64,000 nucleotides of DNA from Bacteroidota bacterium. Lineage in GTDB: Bacteria > Bacteroidota > Ignavibacteria > Tepidaquicellales > Tepidaquicellaceae. The notes below the pieces were generated by a model, which was not told where the DNA came from, made no database searches, and saw only the letters and a program-made list of their open reading frames with translations. Made by a program: the position numbers and the translations under genes. Below are positions 55,654-63,838 of the stretch, piece by piece; position 1 is the stretch's first letter; the number at the start of each line of letters is the position of its first letter. The DNA is taken from the NCBI GenBank assembly GCA_018266875.1, contig JAFDZR010000009.1:20081-84080 (forward strand), given 5' to 3'.

Positions 55654-57087
55654 ATGAAAATAAAATTACTTATCTTATTCATTTTTATAAGCAGCGTTTC
55701 ATTAGCTCAGTTTGATGATATATTAAAAAAGACCATTGGTAACAAGGATGCGTGGCTTCCCGGAAAATCAATTACAACCTCTATTAATGATGCATTGCCG
55801 GTAGTAAACTGGCTTGGTATTCTTTCTGAAATAGAACCCGACACAGCAGACAGCTGGAACAATTTAACTCCCGGATATCACAGATTAATTCTTCAGTCCT
55901 ACTGTGTGAAAGCCGGCGGTTACGGACCAACCAAAGGTTCAGGTTACAGAACTGCTCCGCTGCTCGGCAAGAATGCGGACATTGTAATTAATATCGTTGA
56001 TAAATCAGTTTCACATCCGGAAATTGACCAGAAGGATATTCAGCTTCTTCTCTGGGCGATTGAAGCCGGTACAAAATTCACAGACCTACCGAATGATCTG
56101 CAGCTTAAAGTAAAACCTCTGCTGACTGTATCGGAAATTACCAGACTCAGCGTGGACGTAAGTGATCTGACAGAACTTCTTCCTTCAGACCTTGTTGATC
56201 TTGCAAAATATTATAAAGAACTTGGATCAAAACTCACAAACCCGTCTCTTGCATATCAGGATATTGAAAGATTTGCAGTTCAGAATGTCGGAGTAGAGCT
56301 CGACCTGAAAGATGAGATCAATGACACAAGATGGTCTTATATTGGAAACAATGTTTACATAAAAGCAACTCCTCTTGCATATTACAAAACCGTACTTGAT
56401 GTATTCTATGCAGCTCCAGTTTCAAGCGTAAGAGATGACAAAAACAGAGTGATTAAAATAGGAGATGGCGAAGGAAGCACTGAGATCGTTTATGATGACG
56501 ATCCGGGCAGAGACATACTTTCAACTCCGGGAAATCCCGATCTTCCGATCTGGAGATTCAGGACCATAAAACTAAACGGACCGGGCGGAGAACAGAGAAT
56601 CCTTGAAAATGCGGGATGGATGATAAGAGATGACGGAAAACCGATCACAGGCAGTATCGGAAAGGGAGTTTCAGCAGAGACTGACAGCTACCTGAATACG
56701 CCTTCATTCTCCGAATACAATGCAAGGCTCGGTAGCGATAAAAGCGAATCGGACAATATTAAAAAAGTCACTTCAGCCCTGAAAAAGATTAAGTCATCTC
56801 AGGGAGAAAGCAGTATTTCGGATCTAAGCGGAAACGGATTCGATGCAAACAAACACTTCAATGACGGAATGAAAGCAGCAACCGATCCGGCAAACATTAA
56901 GGACAAGCAGAAATGGATTGATAAAAATACAGCCAATACAACCAGATGGTTTCAGTGCGCAATAAATCAGCTTGCGGGAGCAAGCTGTGATGATAATCCT
57001 GAAAAGCCGAAACTCCCGAAATTTCCATCTACGCCTTCGGAAACAAACAGACAGAGAATTGTGGTCTCGGGAAGAAGTTATAAGTAA
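55654..57087 (+). CDS. Secreted protein of unknown function
   Basis: The protein has 477 residues. I start at the ATG at 55654 because it gives a clean signal peptide (MKIKLLILFIFISSVSLAQ); an in-frame ATG at 55588 would add 22 residues that spoil it. There is no lipobox and no sorting domain. The N-terminal half is helical with a striking conserved-looking block (YCVKAGGYGPTKGSGYRTAP, then DQKDIQLLLWAIEAGTKF, near 81-140). The middle contains a short beta-rich section (RVIKIGDGEGSTEIVYDDDP). The C-terminal third is low in hydrophobics. Four Cys are not arranged as a known motif. The family is unrecognised by me. Confidence 0.75.
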   Translation: MKIKLLILFIFISSVSLAQFDDILKKTIGNKDAWLPGKSITTSINDALPVVNWLGILSEIEPDTADSWNNLTPGYHRLILQSYCVKAGGYGPTKGSGYRTAPLLGKNADIVINIVDKSVSHPEIDQKDIQLLLWAIEAGTKFTDLPNDLQLKVKPLLTVSEITRLSVDVSDLTELLPSDLVDLAKYYKELGSKLTNPSLAYQDIERFAVQNVGVELDLKDEINDTRWSYIGNNVYIKATPLAYYKTVLDVFYAAPVSSVRDDKNRVIKIGDGEGSTEIVYDDDPGRDILSTPGNPDLPIWRFRTIKLNGPGGEQRILENAGWMIRDDGKPITGSIGKGVSAETDSYLNTPSFSEYNARLGSDKSESDNIKKVTSALKKIKSSQGESSISDLSGNGFDANKHFNDGMKAATDPANIKDKQKWIDKNTANTTRWFQCAINQLAGASCDDNPEKPKLPKFPSTPSETNRQRIVVSGRSYK

Positions 57088-57168
57088 AGAAACTAAAATT
57101 TAATAATTTATAAACAGATTTTATTTTCCTGTATCCGGTAGAAAAAAATAATATCAACTGCTGATATT

Positions 57169-57894
57169 TCAGAATAACCGCCTGAAGTCGTCTTCCTCTG
57201 CGTCTTCATCTATCTCGACATCTTCAGGCTCTTTACCGTCATCATAATCATCATCTTCGTAATTTTCATCTTCCCATTCATAAGTCTGCGGCGGGTCTTT
57301 CTTTCTGAATATGTAAGCGCAGACAATTCCTGTAAGAGCTCCGAATAAATGAGATTCAAAAGATATCTCAGGTCTCACCGGAAGTACACCCCAGACCATT
57401 CCTCCGTAAAGAAAGACAACCAGAAGAGAGAGAGCCATCGAACTTTTATCTCTTCTGAATAATCCGCTGAAAAAAAGAAATCCGGCAAACCCGTATACAA
57501 GACCGCTTGCGCCTATATGATATGAAGCTCTGGCAAACAGCCATACCATCAGTCCGTCTGTAATGTAAATTATAAAAAACACTTTTAATGCTGATGACCT
57601 GTAAAAGTAAAGAACCCCGAAAAGAAGAAGAAACAATGAGAAAGAATTGGAGATCAGATGAGAAAAGTCAGCATGGATAAGAGGAGCTGTTAATATTCCG
57701 GTAAGTCCTTTCAAAGTCCTCGGCAGCACACCGAAAGTCGCAAACTCCGCGGCTGCTGACCACTGAATAAACTGAATCACCCATAAAAGAAGAACAAATG
57801 AACCGCTGAAAAAAAAAGATGAAAGCACTCTGGATTTTTCAGGATCGGATTCATTTTCTGCTTCCGGAATTATATTTTCCTGATACTGCTGCAT
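57169..57894 (-). CDS. Rhomboid-family intramembrane serine protease
   Basis: The protein has 241 residues and about six membrane spans. The nucleophile is Ser130 in GASGLVYG and the catalytic His182 lies in ESHLFGALTG, the last span. LIHADFSHLISNSFSLF (72-88) supplies the conserved His and Asn of the oxyanion region. The C-terminal 40 residues after the last span are strongly acidic (EDENYEDDDYDDGKEPEDVE), which is unusual for the family. Rhomboids cleave membrane-anchored proteins within the bilayer; the substrate is unknown. It is a single gene, convergent with the secreted protein gene at 55654 and divergent from the hydrolase gene at 58091. Confidence 0.9.
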   Translation of the reverse strand: MQQYQENIIPEAENESDPEKSRVLSSFFFSGSFVLLLWVIQFIQWSAAAEFATFGVLPRTLKGLTGILTAPLIHADFSHLISNSFSLFLLLFGVLYFYRSSALKVFFIIYITDGLMVWLFARASYHIGASGLVYGFAGFLFFSGLFRRDKSSMALSLLVVFLYGGMVWGVLPVRPEISFESHLFGALTGIVCAYIFRKKDPPQTYEWEDENYEDDDYDDGKEPEDVEIDEDAEEDDFRRLF

Positions 57895-58090
57895 ATTTAA
57901 GGATAATATAATTACTATTATTTTTATTTAAACTATATTTTGAATATTTTGCTAAAATTATTTTGGATCTGAATAATCGTGCAATTTAAAGCACCAGGGA
58001 AATCTCAAAAAACACGTTTTTTTGTATTCTAATTTCTGTTCATTTATCTTATAATTACTGAACATTTCAAAAATTAAAGCACATAGCAAA

Positions 58091-58879
58091 ATGTATATTA
58101 TAAATTTATTTTTTTTACTCGTCCTTTTAACATTAAATTTTTCTAACAATCTTAAAGCTGAAATAGTGGGTATGGATTATGAATATAAAATTGGCGGTGA
58201 AACTTATCAGGGTTATGTGGCTTATGATAATTCCATAAAGGAAAAAGTACCGGGAGTTCTCATAGTCCACCAGTGGAAGGGTTTGGGGGAATATGAAAAA
58301 ATGAGAGCAAAAATGCTTGCGGAACTTGGATATGTAGCTTTTGCAGTAGATGTCTACGGCAAAGGTATTAGACCTCAGACACCACAGGACGCAGGTCAGG
58401 AAGCCGGAAAGTTTTATGCTGACAGACAGCTTTTCAGAGACAGAATAACAGCCGGTCTGAATGAACTGATGAAAATGGAAAACACTGATAAGAACAAAAT
58501 AGCGGCTATCGGATACTGTTTCGGCGGCGGCGGCGTACTTGAACTCGCAAGGAGCGGCGCGGATATTAATGGCGTTGTAAGTTTTCACGGTTCCCTTAAA
58601 TCAGGTAATCCTGAGGATGCAAAAAATATCAAATGCAGAGTTCTTGTTCAGCATGGTGCAATTGATCCTTACGTACCGGAAGAAGACGTTATCGGCTTCA
58701 AAAAGGAAATGGAAGATGCAGGTAAAGATTACGTCCTGACTGAATACAGCGGTGCGGTTCACGCTTTCACGGACAAAAGCGCAGGAGATGATCCTTCCAA
58801 AGGAGCAGCTTATAATGAAAAAGCTGATAAAAGATCATGGCAGGCAATGAAAACTTTTTTTTCGGAAATTTTCAACTGA
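58091..58879 (+). CDS. Secreted dienelactone hydrolase family protein
   Basis: The protein has 262 residues. A hydrophobic signal-like start (INLFFLLVLLTLNFSNNLKA) suggests export. The alpha/beta-hydrolase core has the family's Cys nucleophile in GYCFGGG (Cys143) and the acid in GAIDPYVP (Asp192). His224 is in GAVHAFTD. VPGVLIVHQWKGLGEYEK is the oxyanion strand. Known members open lactones in aromatic catabolism, but most paralogues have no proven substrate. The next gene, an ABC ATPase, starts 15 bases later, so the two are probably one operon. Confidence 0.9.
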   Translation: MYIINLFFLLVLLTLNFSNNLKAEIVGMDYEYKIGGETYQGYVAYDNSIKEKVPGVLIVHQWKGLGEYEKMRAKMLAELGYVAFAVDVYGKGIRPQTPQDAGQEAGKFYADRQLFRDRITAGLNELMKMENTDKNKIAAIGYCFGGGGVLELARSGADINGVVSFHGSLKSGNPEDAKNIKCRVLVQHGAIDPYVPEEDVIGFKKEMEDAGKDYVLTEYSGAVHAFTDKSAGDDPSKGAAYNEKADKRSWQAMKTFFSEIFN

Positions 58880-58894
58880 TCAATAAATATATAA

Positions 58895-59656
58895 ATGATA
58901 ACTGTCAGAGATCTTACAAAGAAATACGGTGATTTCACAGCTTTAAATGATGTTTCTTTTGAGATCAGCAAAGGAGAGATATGCGGATATATCGGAACCA
59001 ACGGGGCCGGGAAGTCAACTACCGTAAAGATCCTGACAGGCATACTTGATTTTGAAAAAGGTAATGTCCTGATCAATCAGACAGATGTTAAGAAGGATCC
59101 GCTTCTGATCAAGAAAATGATAGGGTATGTTCCCGAAAACGCAAATCTTTTCAACGCTCTTACACCTTCAGAGTTCTTCAGTTTTATAGGAAAGGTCAGA
59201 GACATTGATGATAAGACAATCTCCACAAGGACTTCAAACTTTGCCGAGCTGTTTGGATTCAGGGACCTGCTTAACGATTCAATCGGGAATCTGTCGAAAG
59301 GAAACAAACAGAGAGTGCTTATCACTTCAGCTCTGCTTCACGATCCTTCGGTCATATTTCTGGACGAACCGCTTAACGGGCTCGATACAAATTCAATATT
59401 TATTTTTCACGATCTGGTAAGATTCCTTGCCTCAGGCGGCAGAACAGTTTTTTACTGTTCTCACCATCTCAGTATTATTGAAAAAATTTCAACCAAAGTA
59501 ATACTCATTAATAAGGGCAGAATAGAACTTGACTTAAAAACTTCTGAGCTGCCGGCTCTTGAGAACTATACTGATCTTGAAAAACTATTCAGGGATCTTA
59601 ATACTGCGGATAATCCCGAAGCAAAGAAATTTAATTTTGAAAACCTTTTTAATTAA
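58895..59656 (+). CDS. ABC transporter ATP-binding protein without adjacent permease
   Basis: The protein has 253 residues. Walker A is GTNGAGKST (34-42). The Q-loop region is LIKKMIGYVPENANLF. The signature is LSKGNKQR (133-140), with Lys at the usual Gly/Gln position. Walker B is VIFLDE (153-158), followed by NGLD, and the switch His190 is in YCSHH. It belongs with ABC-2-type exporter or gliding-type ATPases such as CcmA/NatA. No permease is next to it; the following gene is an outer-membrane barrel protein whose start overlaps its last 20 bases. Confidence 0.92.
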   Translation: MITVRDLTKKYGDFTALNDVSFEISKGEICGYIGTNGAGKSTTVKILTGILDFEKGNVLINQTDVKKDPLLIKKMIGYVPENANLFNALTPSEFFSFIGKVRDIDDKTISTRTSNFAELFGFRDLLNDSIGNLSKGNKQRVLITSALLHDPSVIFLDEPLNGLDTNSIFIFHDLVRFLASGGRTVFYCSHHLSIIEKISTKVILINKGRIELDLKTSELPALENYTDLEKLFRDLNTADNPEAKKFNFENLFN

Positions 59657-61547
59657 ATATCTTTTTTTATTTGTTATTTTTGCAGGACCGGTTTCCGCGC
59701 AGACAAACCCGGTCGTTACAGACACTGTTTACAAAACCAATATATTTGAAACGAATTTTTTCAATGATGTTAATTCAGCCAACTTCAATTCCATTCTTAA
59801 TTTTAAAAAAAAATTCGGACGTTACGGATTTTCATTAAGCAATTCTTTTCTGTCAAATGTATCCAAACTTGACCGTAAATATTTCCGTGACCTTAATAAC
59901 TTAAAATTGATTCTGAGCTACTCAATACAAAAAAATCTTGACGCCGGATTAGGTTTTCAGAATAAATTCTACACTGATGACAGAAGCGCGGAGACTAATC
60001 AGAATAAGAGCAGCTTTTATTTTGTGAATCTAGACGCGGGATTAAAGAACAGCATTTTTCTTAACGGAAAGATCGGATTGAAAACTGAAGATCAGATAGG
60101 CGAGTTTAATGCCGGTCCGAGCGGCATAATTGAAGCGCAGGCGCTGAATTACAATTTTAATCAGTATCTTACAAACGGAAATCTTGTACTCTTTTATGAA
60201 CATCTGAATGAGAAGAAGAATCATAACTTTGAGATAAATCTCGATATCTATAAAAGATTTGCGTCTGAGGTTGACAACACCGGATCTATCAGATTCTACA
60301 ATCAGAAAAATGATTTTTATTTTCCTGCTTCTCCCGGTATTATGAGTCAGTACGATGTCAGAAATAATATTGAAAGAAGAAATGAGAACTATTTCCTGGT
60401 TGGAGATAATCTGAATTACGGTATAACTGATGAACTGATACTTACATTCGGCGGAAGTTATCAGAACAAGGTCATTACGCGGGAATATAAATACAAACCC
60501 CCATCCTCGAGCATTCTGTTTGAAAATACATACGACAATAAAATCATTGAGAACAAACTTGAGGTATATTCAGAACTTAATTTTAACCGCAGAAATATTT
60601 ATTCCAGGTTAAGGATAATGCTGTCGGAAAGATCGGAAAATCATTCGCTTATTAATGAAGCGGGTTTGTCATCATCTCAGATAAGCGAGCTGGAGAAAGC
60701 CGAAAAGAATAAAAACAACAACAGCAGAAGGACTTCTCTTTTGTTCAATGTTTTTTATCCGGTGTCAAACACAAATTCTTTTTCCGTTACAGGCTCATTG
60801 TCGCTTCTTAGATATGACACTGACTTTCTGCTCAACTATGATGACAGGGATGAGACCGAATCTATTTTCTCCGCTTCTCATTTGTTCAATAATTTATATA
60901 ACTTTAACGCTGAAACCAGGTTTGAAGTCATACTTTCAGGATTAAGCTACATTTATTCTCAGCGCAGCGCAAACAATTACAAGAATAAAATCTACAGACT
61001 TATTTCGATAAGTAATTTCAAACCGACAGAAAGACTGATCACAAAGAATTACTTTCAGGTGCTCGCAAATTATACGGTATATGATTTTGAAGATCTTATT
61101 TCCCAGATACAGAGCTTCTCATACAGACAGCTCAGCATCAGGGACTCGAGCACATATAACCTCGGACGGGGTTTTAATCTGAAATTTTCAGGAGAACTGA
61201 AATTTTACGAACAGGGGGAATTTCTTAATAATACATTTTCCGTAAAACCAATATCATTCTTTGCGGAGCAGTTTTATCTGCCTGAAATCAATTACCTGAT
61301 CAGTAATATCCTTAACCTGGGGATCGGCTATAAATACTTTTCACAGGACAGATATAATTATGACGAAACGGAAAAACAGCTTGCAAACACTTACCAGTCC
61401 TTTGGTCCTGTAGGAAAGGCGGAGATGTATTTAAATAAGAATTCTTCAGTAAAATTCATTATTGGGCTTGACAGAGTAAAATTTCTTACCCCCCCACAGT
61501 CAAGCTCATCGGTAAATTTTCAACTCAATATATTATGGAATATGTGA
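59637..61547 (+). CDS. Outer-membrane beta-barrel protein of unknown function
   Basis: The protein has 636 residues from a TTG at 59637, which I choose because it makes the signal peptide start (KTFLIKYLFLFVIFAGPVSA, then Q). The frame is open upstream to 59559, which would bury that signal peptide. The gene therefore begins inside the last 20 bases of the ABC ATPase gene, suggesting translational coupling. The mature protein is a long run of amphipathic beta strands rich in Asn, Tyr, Phe and Ser and ends NFQLNILWNM; a barrel of about 20-plus strands is likely. There is no plug or carboxypeptidase-like domain. No family is recognised. Confidence 0.75.
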   Translation: MKTFLIKYLFLFVIFAGPVSAQTNPVVTDTVYKTNIFETNFFNDVNSANFNSILNFKKKFGRYGFSLSNSFLSNVSKLDRKYFRDLNNLKLILSYSIQKNLDAGLGFQNKFYTDDRSAETNQNKSSFYFVNLDAGLKNSIFLNGKIGLKTEDQIGEFNAGPSGIIEAQALNYNFNQYLTNGNLVLFYEHLNEKKNHNFEINLDIYKRFASEVDNTGSIRFYNQKNDFYFPASPGIMSQYDVRNNIERRNENYFLVGDNLNYGITDELILTFGGSYQNKVITREYKYKPPSSSILFENTYDNKIIENKLEVYSELNFNRRNIYSRLRIMLSERSENHSLINEAGLSSSQISELEKAEKNKNNNSRRTSLLFNVFYPVSNTNSFSVTGSLSLLRYDTDFLLNYDDRDETESIFSASHLFNNLYNFNAETRFEVILSGLSYIYSQRSANNYKNKIYRLISISNFKPTERLITKNYFQVLANYTVYDFEDLISQIQSFSYRQLSIRDSSTYNLGRGFNLKFSGELKFYEQGEFLNNTFSVKPISFFAEQFYLPEINYLISNILNLGIGYKYFSQDRYNYDETEKQLANTYQSFGPVGKAEMYLNKNSSVKFIIGLDRVKFLTPPQSSSSVNFQLNILWNM

Positions 61548-61593
61548 AATATCTTTTATATTTTGTATAGTATTAATTTAAATCAAGAAAAGT

Positions 61594-61998
61594 TTGCATA
61601 AAGAAATACTTACTCTTAAGAGTAACAGAAACGAGGTGAGAAAATTTGAAGATCTGCTTGACCGTGTAAACGAGGAATTCGGTCTTGAAAAAGAAAAATT
61701 TATAAATCTCAAGATTGCCTGCTCAGAAGCTTTGATAAACGCTATAGTTCATGGCAATGAAGAAAAGGATTTTAAAAAAGTATACACTGAAATTATTTAT
61801 GATGAAAAGTCGGTAATGATCAGGATACTCGATGAAGGTTCCGGATTCAATATTACGCAGATTCCTGATCCGACATCGGAAGAAAATCTTTTCAAGGAAA
61901 ACGGAAGAGGTTTGTATATTATAAAATCCCTTGTTGATGACTTTGTCTGCACCTCCACCGCAGAAGGCACGGAATTCGTTCTGAAAAGCTATAAATAA
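61594..61998 (+). CDS. Anti-sigma-factor-type HATPase (RsbW/SpoIIAB-like)
   Basis: The protein has 134 residues; the start is a TTG preceded by CAAGAAAAG. The compact GHKL ATP-binding fold shows the N-box KIACSEALINAIVHGNEEKD, the G1 box RILDEGSGFN and the G2 box ENGRGLYIIKSLVDDF. Stand-alone domains of this kind are serine kinases of anti-anti-sigma factors, or switch proteins in stress regulation. No partner (STAS protein or PP2C phosphatase) is in this window. It lies 46 bases after the barrel protein gene and may be part of the same operon. Confidence 0.9.
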   Translation: MHKEILTLKSNRNEVRKFEDLLDRVNEEFGLEKEKFINLKIACSEALINAIVHGNEEKDFKKVYTEIIYDEKSVMIRILDEGSGFNITQIPDPTSEENLFKENGRGLYIIKSLVDDFVCTSTAEGTEFVLKSYK

Positions 61999-62000
61999 AA

Positions 62001-62031
62001 AGATCCTGTTCTCATTTGTGAAAACAGGATC
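62001..62031. terminator. Bidirectional-looking terminator between the HATPase gene and mdh
   Basis: AGATCCTGTT pairs with AACAGGATCT (10 bp, 62001-62031). The minus strand then reads TTTTTATTT, ending mdh. The plus strand has a weaker ATATATTTTT tract somewhat farther on. It lies between two convergent genes. Confidence 0.85.
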
Positions 62032-62052
62032 TGTATCAATATATTTTTAAAA

Positions 62053-62988
62053 CTACTTTTTATTTATCTCGTCGAGTACTCCCATCACTTCTTTTACTGA
62101 TTTCGCTGAATCTTTTAAAAGCGTCATTTCCACATCATTGAGTTTCAGTTCAATTATTTTTTCAATCCCGTTTTTTCCAAGCACGACCGGAACACCGAGA
62201 TAAATATCATTCATACCGTATTCACCGGTAAGCCATGCGCAGACAGGGAAAATTCTTTTCTGATCCCTGACAATGGATTCCACCATCTGAGCAGCTGCTG
62301 CTCCCGGTGCATACCATGCTGAAGTTCCCATCAGCGCTACAAGTTCACCGCCGCCTTTTTTCGTTCTTTCAACAATAGCATTTAATTTTTCATCATCAAT
62401 CAGTTCATTAACCGGTATACCGCTGACAGTTGTATATCTCGGAAGCGGCACCATTGTATCGCCGTGACCTCCAAGGAGCATTGCAGAGATATCTTTAGGA
62501 GAACAGTCCAGAGCTTCGGCAAGAAACGCTCTGTATCTGGCAGTATCAAGTATTCCTGCCATTCCCATGACTTTTGAAGAAGGTAATTTTGATGTCAGAT
62601 ATGCGCAGTATGTCATTACATCCAGCGGATTTGAAACAACTATAATAATTGCATCCGGAGAATGCTTTACTACATTTTCAGTAACTGATTTTACAATTGC
62701 TGCATTTGTGGAAATCAGATCATCCCTGCTCATTCCCGGTTTTCTCGGAAGACCTGAAGTAATTACAACCACATCAGATCCCGCTGTTCTGGAATAATCA
62801 TTTGTCACTCCTGCCACTCTTGTATCATAATTATTAATTCCGGAAGTCTGCCAGATATCGAGTGATTTACCTTCTGCAATTCCTTCTTTTATGTCAAGGA
62901 GAATGACTTCCTTTGCTAATTCCTTCTGAGCTATTACATTTGCACAGGTCGCTCCGACATTTCCTGCGCCAACTACAGTGATTTTCAT
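62053..62988 (-). CDS. mdh: Malate dehydrogenase (lactate-dehydrogenase-like type)
   Basis: The protein has 311 residues. It interconverts malate and oxaloacetate with NAD+ in the TCA cycle. The NAD loop is VGAGNVGATCAN (6-17), and Asp32 selects NAD. The substrate loop PRKPGMSRDDL has the Arg that marks malate rather than lactate specificity. SNPLDVMTY and the catalytic His175 in GGHGDTMVP complete the site. This is the tetrameric LDH-like MDH widespread in Chlorobiota and Bacteroidota. It is a single gene; its terminator lies between it and the HATPase gene. Confidence 0.97.
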   Translation of the reverse strand: MKITVVGAGNVGATCANVIAQKELAKEVILLDIKEGIAEGKSLDIWQTSGINNYDTRVAGVTNDYSRTAGSDVVVITSGLPRKPGMSRDDLISTNAAIVKSVTENVVKHSPDAIIIVVSNPLDVMTYCAYLTSKLPSSKVMGMAGILDTARYRAFLAEALDCSPKDISAMLLGGHGDTMVPLPRYTTVSGIPVNELIDDEKLNAIVERTKKGGGELVALMGTSAWYAPGAAAAQMVESIVRDQKRIFPVCAWLTGEYGMNDIYLGVPVVLGKNGIEKIIELKLNDVEMTLLKDSAKSVKEVMGVLDEINKK

Positions 62989-63009
62989 ATATTCTTAATT
63001 TATTGGTTT

Positions 63010-63050
63010 ATAAAAAATAAAAAGGTTATTCTGATTTCTCAAAATAACCT
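63010..63050 (-). terminator. Terminator after rpmA
   Basis: AGGTTATT (63023-63030) pairs with AATAACCT (63043-63050). The minus strand continues TTTTTATTTTTTAT. It lies about 25 bases past the rpmA stop. Confidence 0.88.
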
Positions 63051-63075
63051 ATTCAAAAACGATTTTCAGTACCAA

Positions 63076-63336
63076 TCAGGCACTTTCATTTGGGATTACA
63101 TTTAAAATTTTTCTGCCTTTTTTTGTAACAAAGTTTACTTTCCCGTCTATTAGAGAGAAAATTGTATAATCTTTTCCAAGACCGACATTTTCACCGGGTA
63201 AAAATTTCGTGCCTCTTTGTCTGACGAGTATATTACCCGCAATGACTGATTCCCCGCCATATTTTTTCACACCGAGTCTTTTTGACTGTGAATCTCTTCC
63301 GTTCTTGGAACTTCCGAGTCCTTTTTTATGTGCCAT
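63076..63336 (-). CDS. rpmA: 50S ribosomal protein L27
   Basis: The protein has 86 residues. The start [20 protein letters not shown] and the block [20 protein letters not shown] are diagnostic. L27 reaches the peptidyl-transferase centre with its N-terminal tail; here the tail begins directly with Met-Ala-His, as in E. coli, without the cleaved Firmicutes leader. It lies 29 bases after rplU, the usual pair. Confidence 0.98.
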   Translation of the reverse strand: MAHKKGLGSSKNGRDSQSKRLGVKKYGGESVIAGNILVRQRGTKFLPGENVGLGKDYTIFSLIDGKVNFVTKKGRKILNVIPNESA

Positions 63337-63365
63337 TACTAACTCCTTAAGTTTTTATTTAAAAT

Positions 63366-63677
63366 TTATTTTGCGATTTTATCTATTGTAATCTGAGTGT
63401 AATTCTGTCTGTGACCGTTCCTTATCTGATAACCTTTTCTTCTTTTCTTTTTGAAAACAATCACTTTGTCATCCTTTACATGGTCAAGTACGGTTGCCTC
63501 AACTTTAATATCAAGAGAAGGCGTGCCGATCTCAAAGGAATTATCATCCGGTGAGAATAACAGTACGTCGCTGAATGTAACCTTTGATCCGACCTCATCT
63601 TTAAGCTTGGGAATGAATACTTTCTGGTTTTCCTGAACTCTGTACTGATGTCCTTTGATGTTAACTATTGCAAACAT
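63366..63677 (-). CDS. rplU: 50S ribosomal protein L21
   Basis: The protein has 103 residues. The start FAIVNIKGHQYRVQENQKVF and the C-terminal block IVFKKKRRKGYQIRNGHRQN, then YTQITI, are classic L21. It binds 23S rRNA domain 0/II. It stands first of the rplU-rpmA pair and only 33 bases downstream of tRNA-Ala, so the tRNA and the two ribosomal proteins may share one transcript. Confidence 0.98.
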   Translation of the reverse strand: MFAIVNIKGHQYRVQENQKVFIPKLKDEVGSKVTFSDVLLFSPDDNSFEIGTPSLDIKVEATVLDHVKDDKVIVFKKKRRKGYQIRNGHRQNYTQITIDKIAK

Positions 63678-63710
63678 TTTTATATAAAATTAAAATTAAT
63701 GATTCTACTG

Positions 63711-63784
63711 TGGAGCTAAGCGGGATCGAACCGCTGACCTTCTGAATGCCATTCAGACGCTCTACCAAACTGAGCTATAGCCCC
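63711..63784 (-). tRNA. tRNA-Ala (anticodon GGC)
   Basis: This is a 74-nt cloverleaf with acceptor GGGGCTA/TAGCTCC that contains the G3-T70 wobble pair, the identity element of alanyl-tRNA synthetase. The D arm is GCTCAGTTTGGTAGAGC. The anticodon arm TCTGA-ATGGCAT-TCAGA reads GGC. The T loop is TTCGATC and the discriminator A73. CCA is not encoded. Confidence 0.97.
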
Positions 63785-63806
63785 GCATTAGCTTTTACAA
63801 TGACTA

Positions 63807-63838
63807 GCAAGTTAAGAAAAATGAAATGTAATTTCAAA
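63807..63838 (-). promoter_or_regulatory. Possible promoter of tRNA-Ala-rplU-rpmA
   Basis: On the minus strand TTTG (63835-63838), 20 bases, then TAACTTGC (63807-63814), six of eight to TAnnTTTG. It lies about 22 bases before the tRNA. The rest of the window to 64000 is AT-rich and holds nothing that I can identify. Confidence 0.4.

Noticed and set aside
57958..58149. A 63-codon minus-strand frame
   Set aside because: It overlaps the well-supported dienelactone hydrolase start on the other strand and has no family features.
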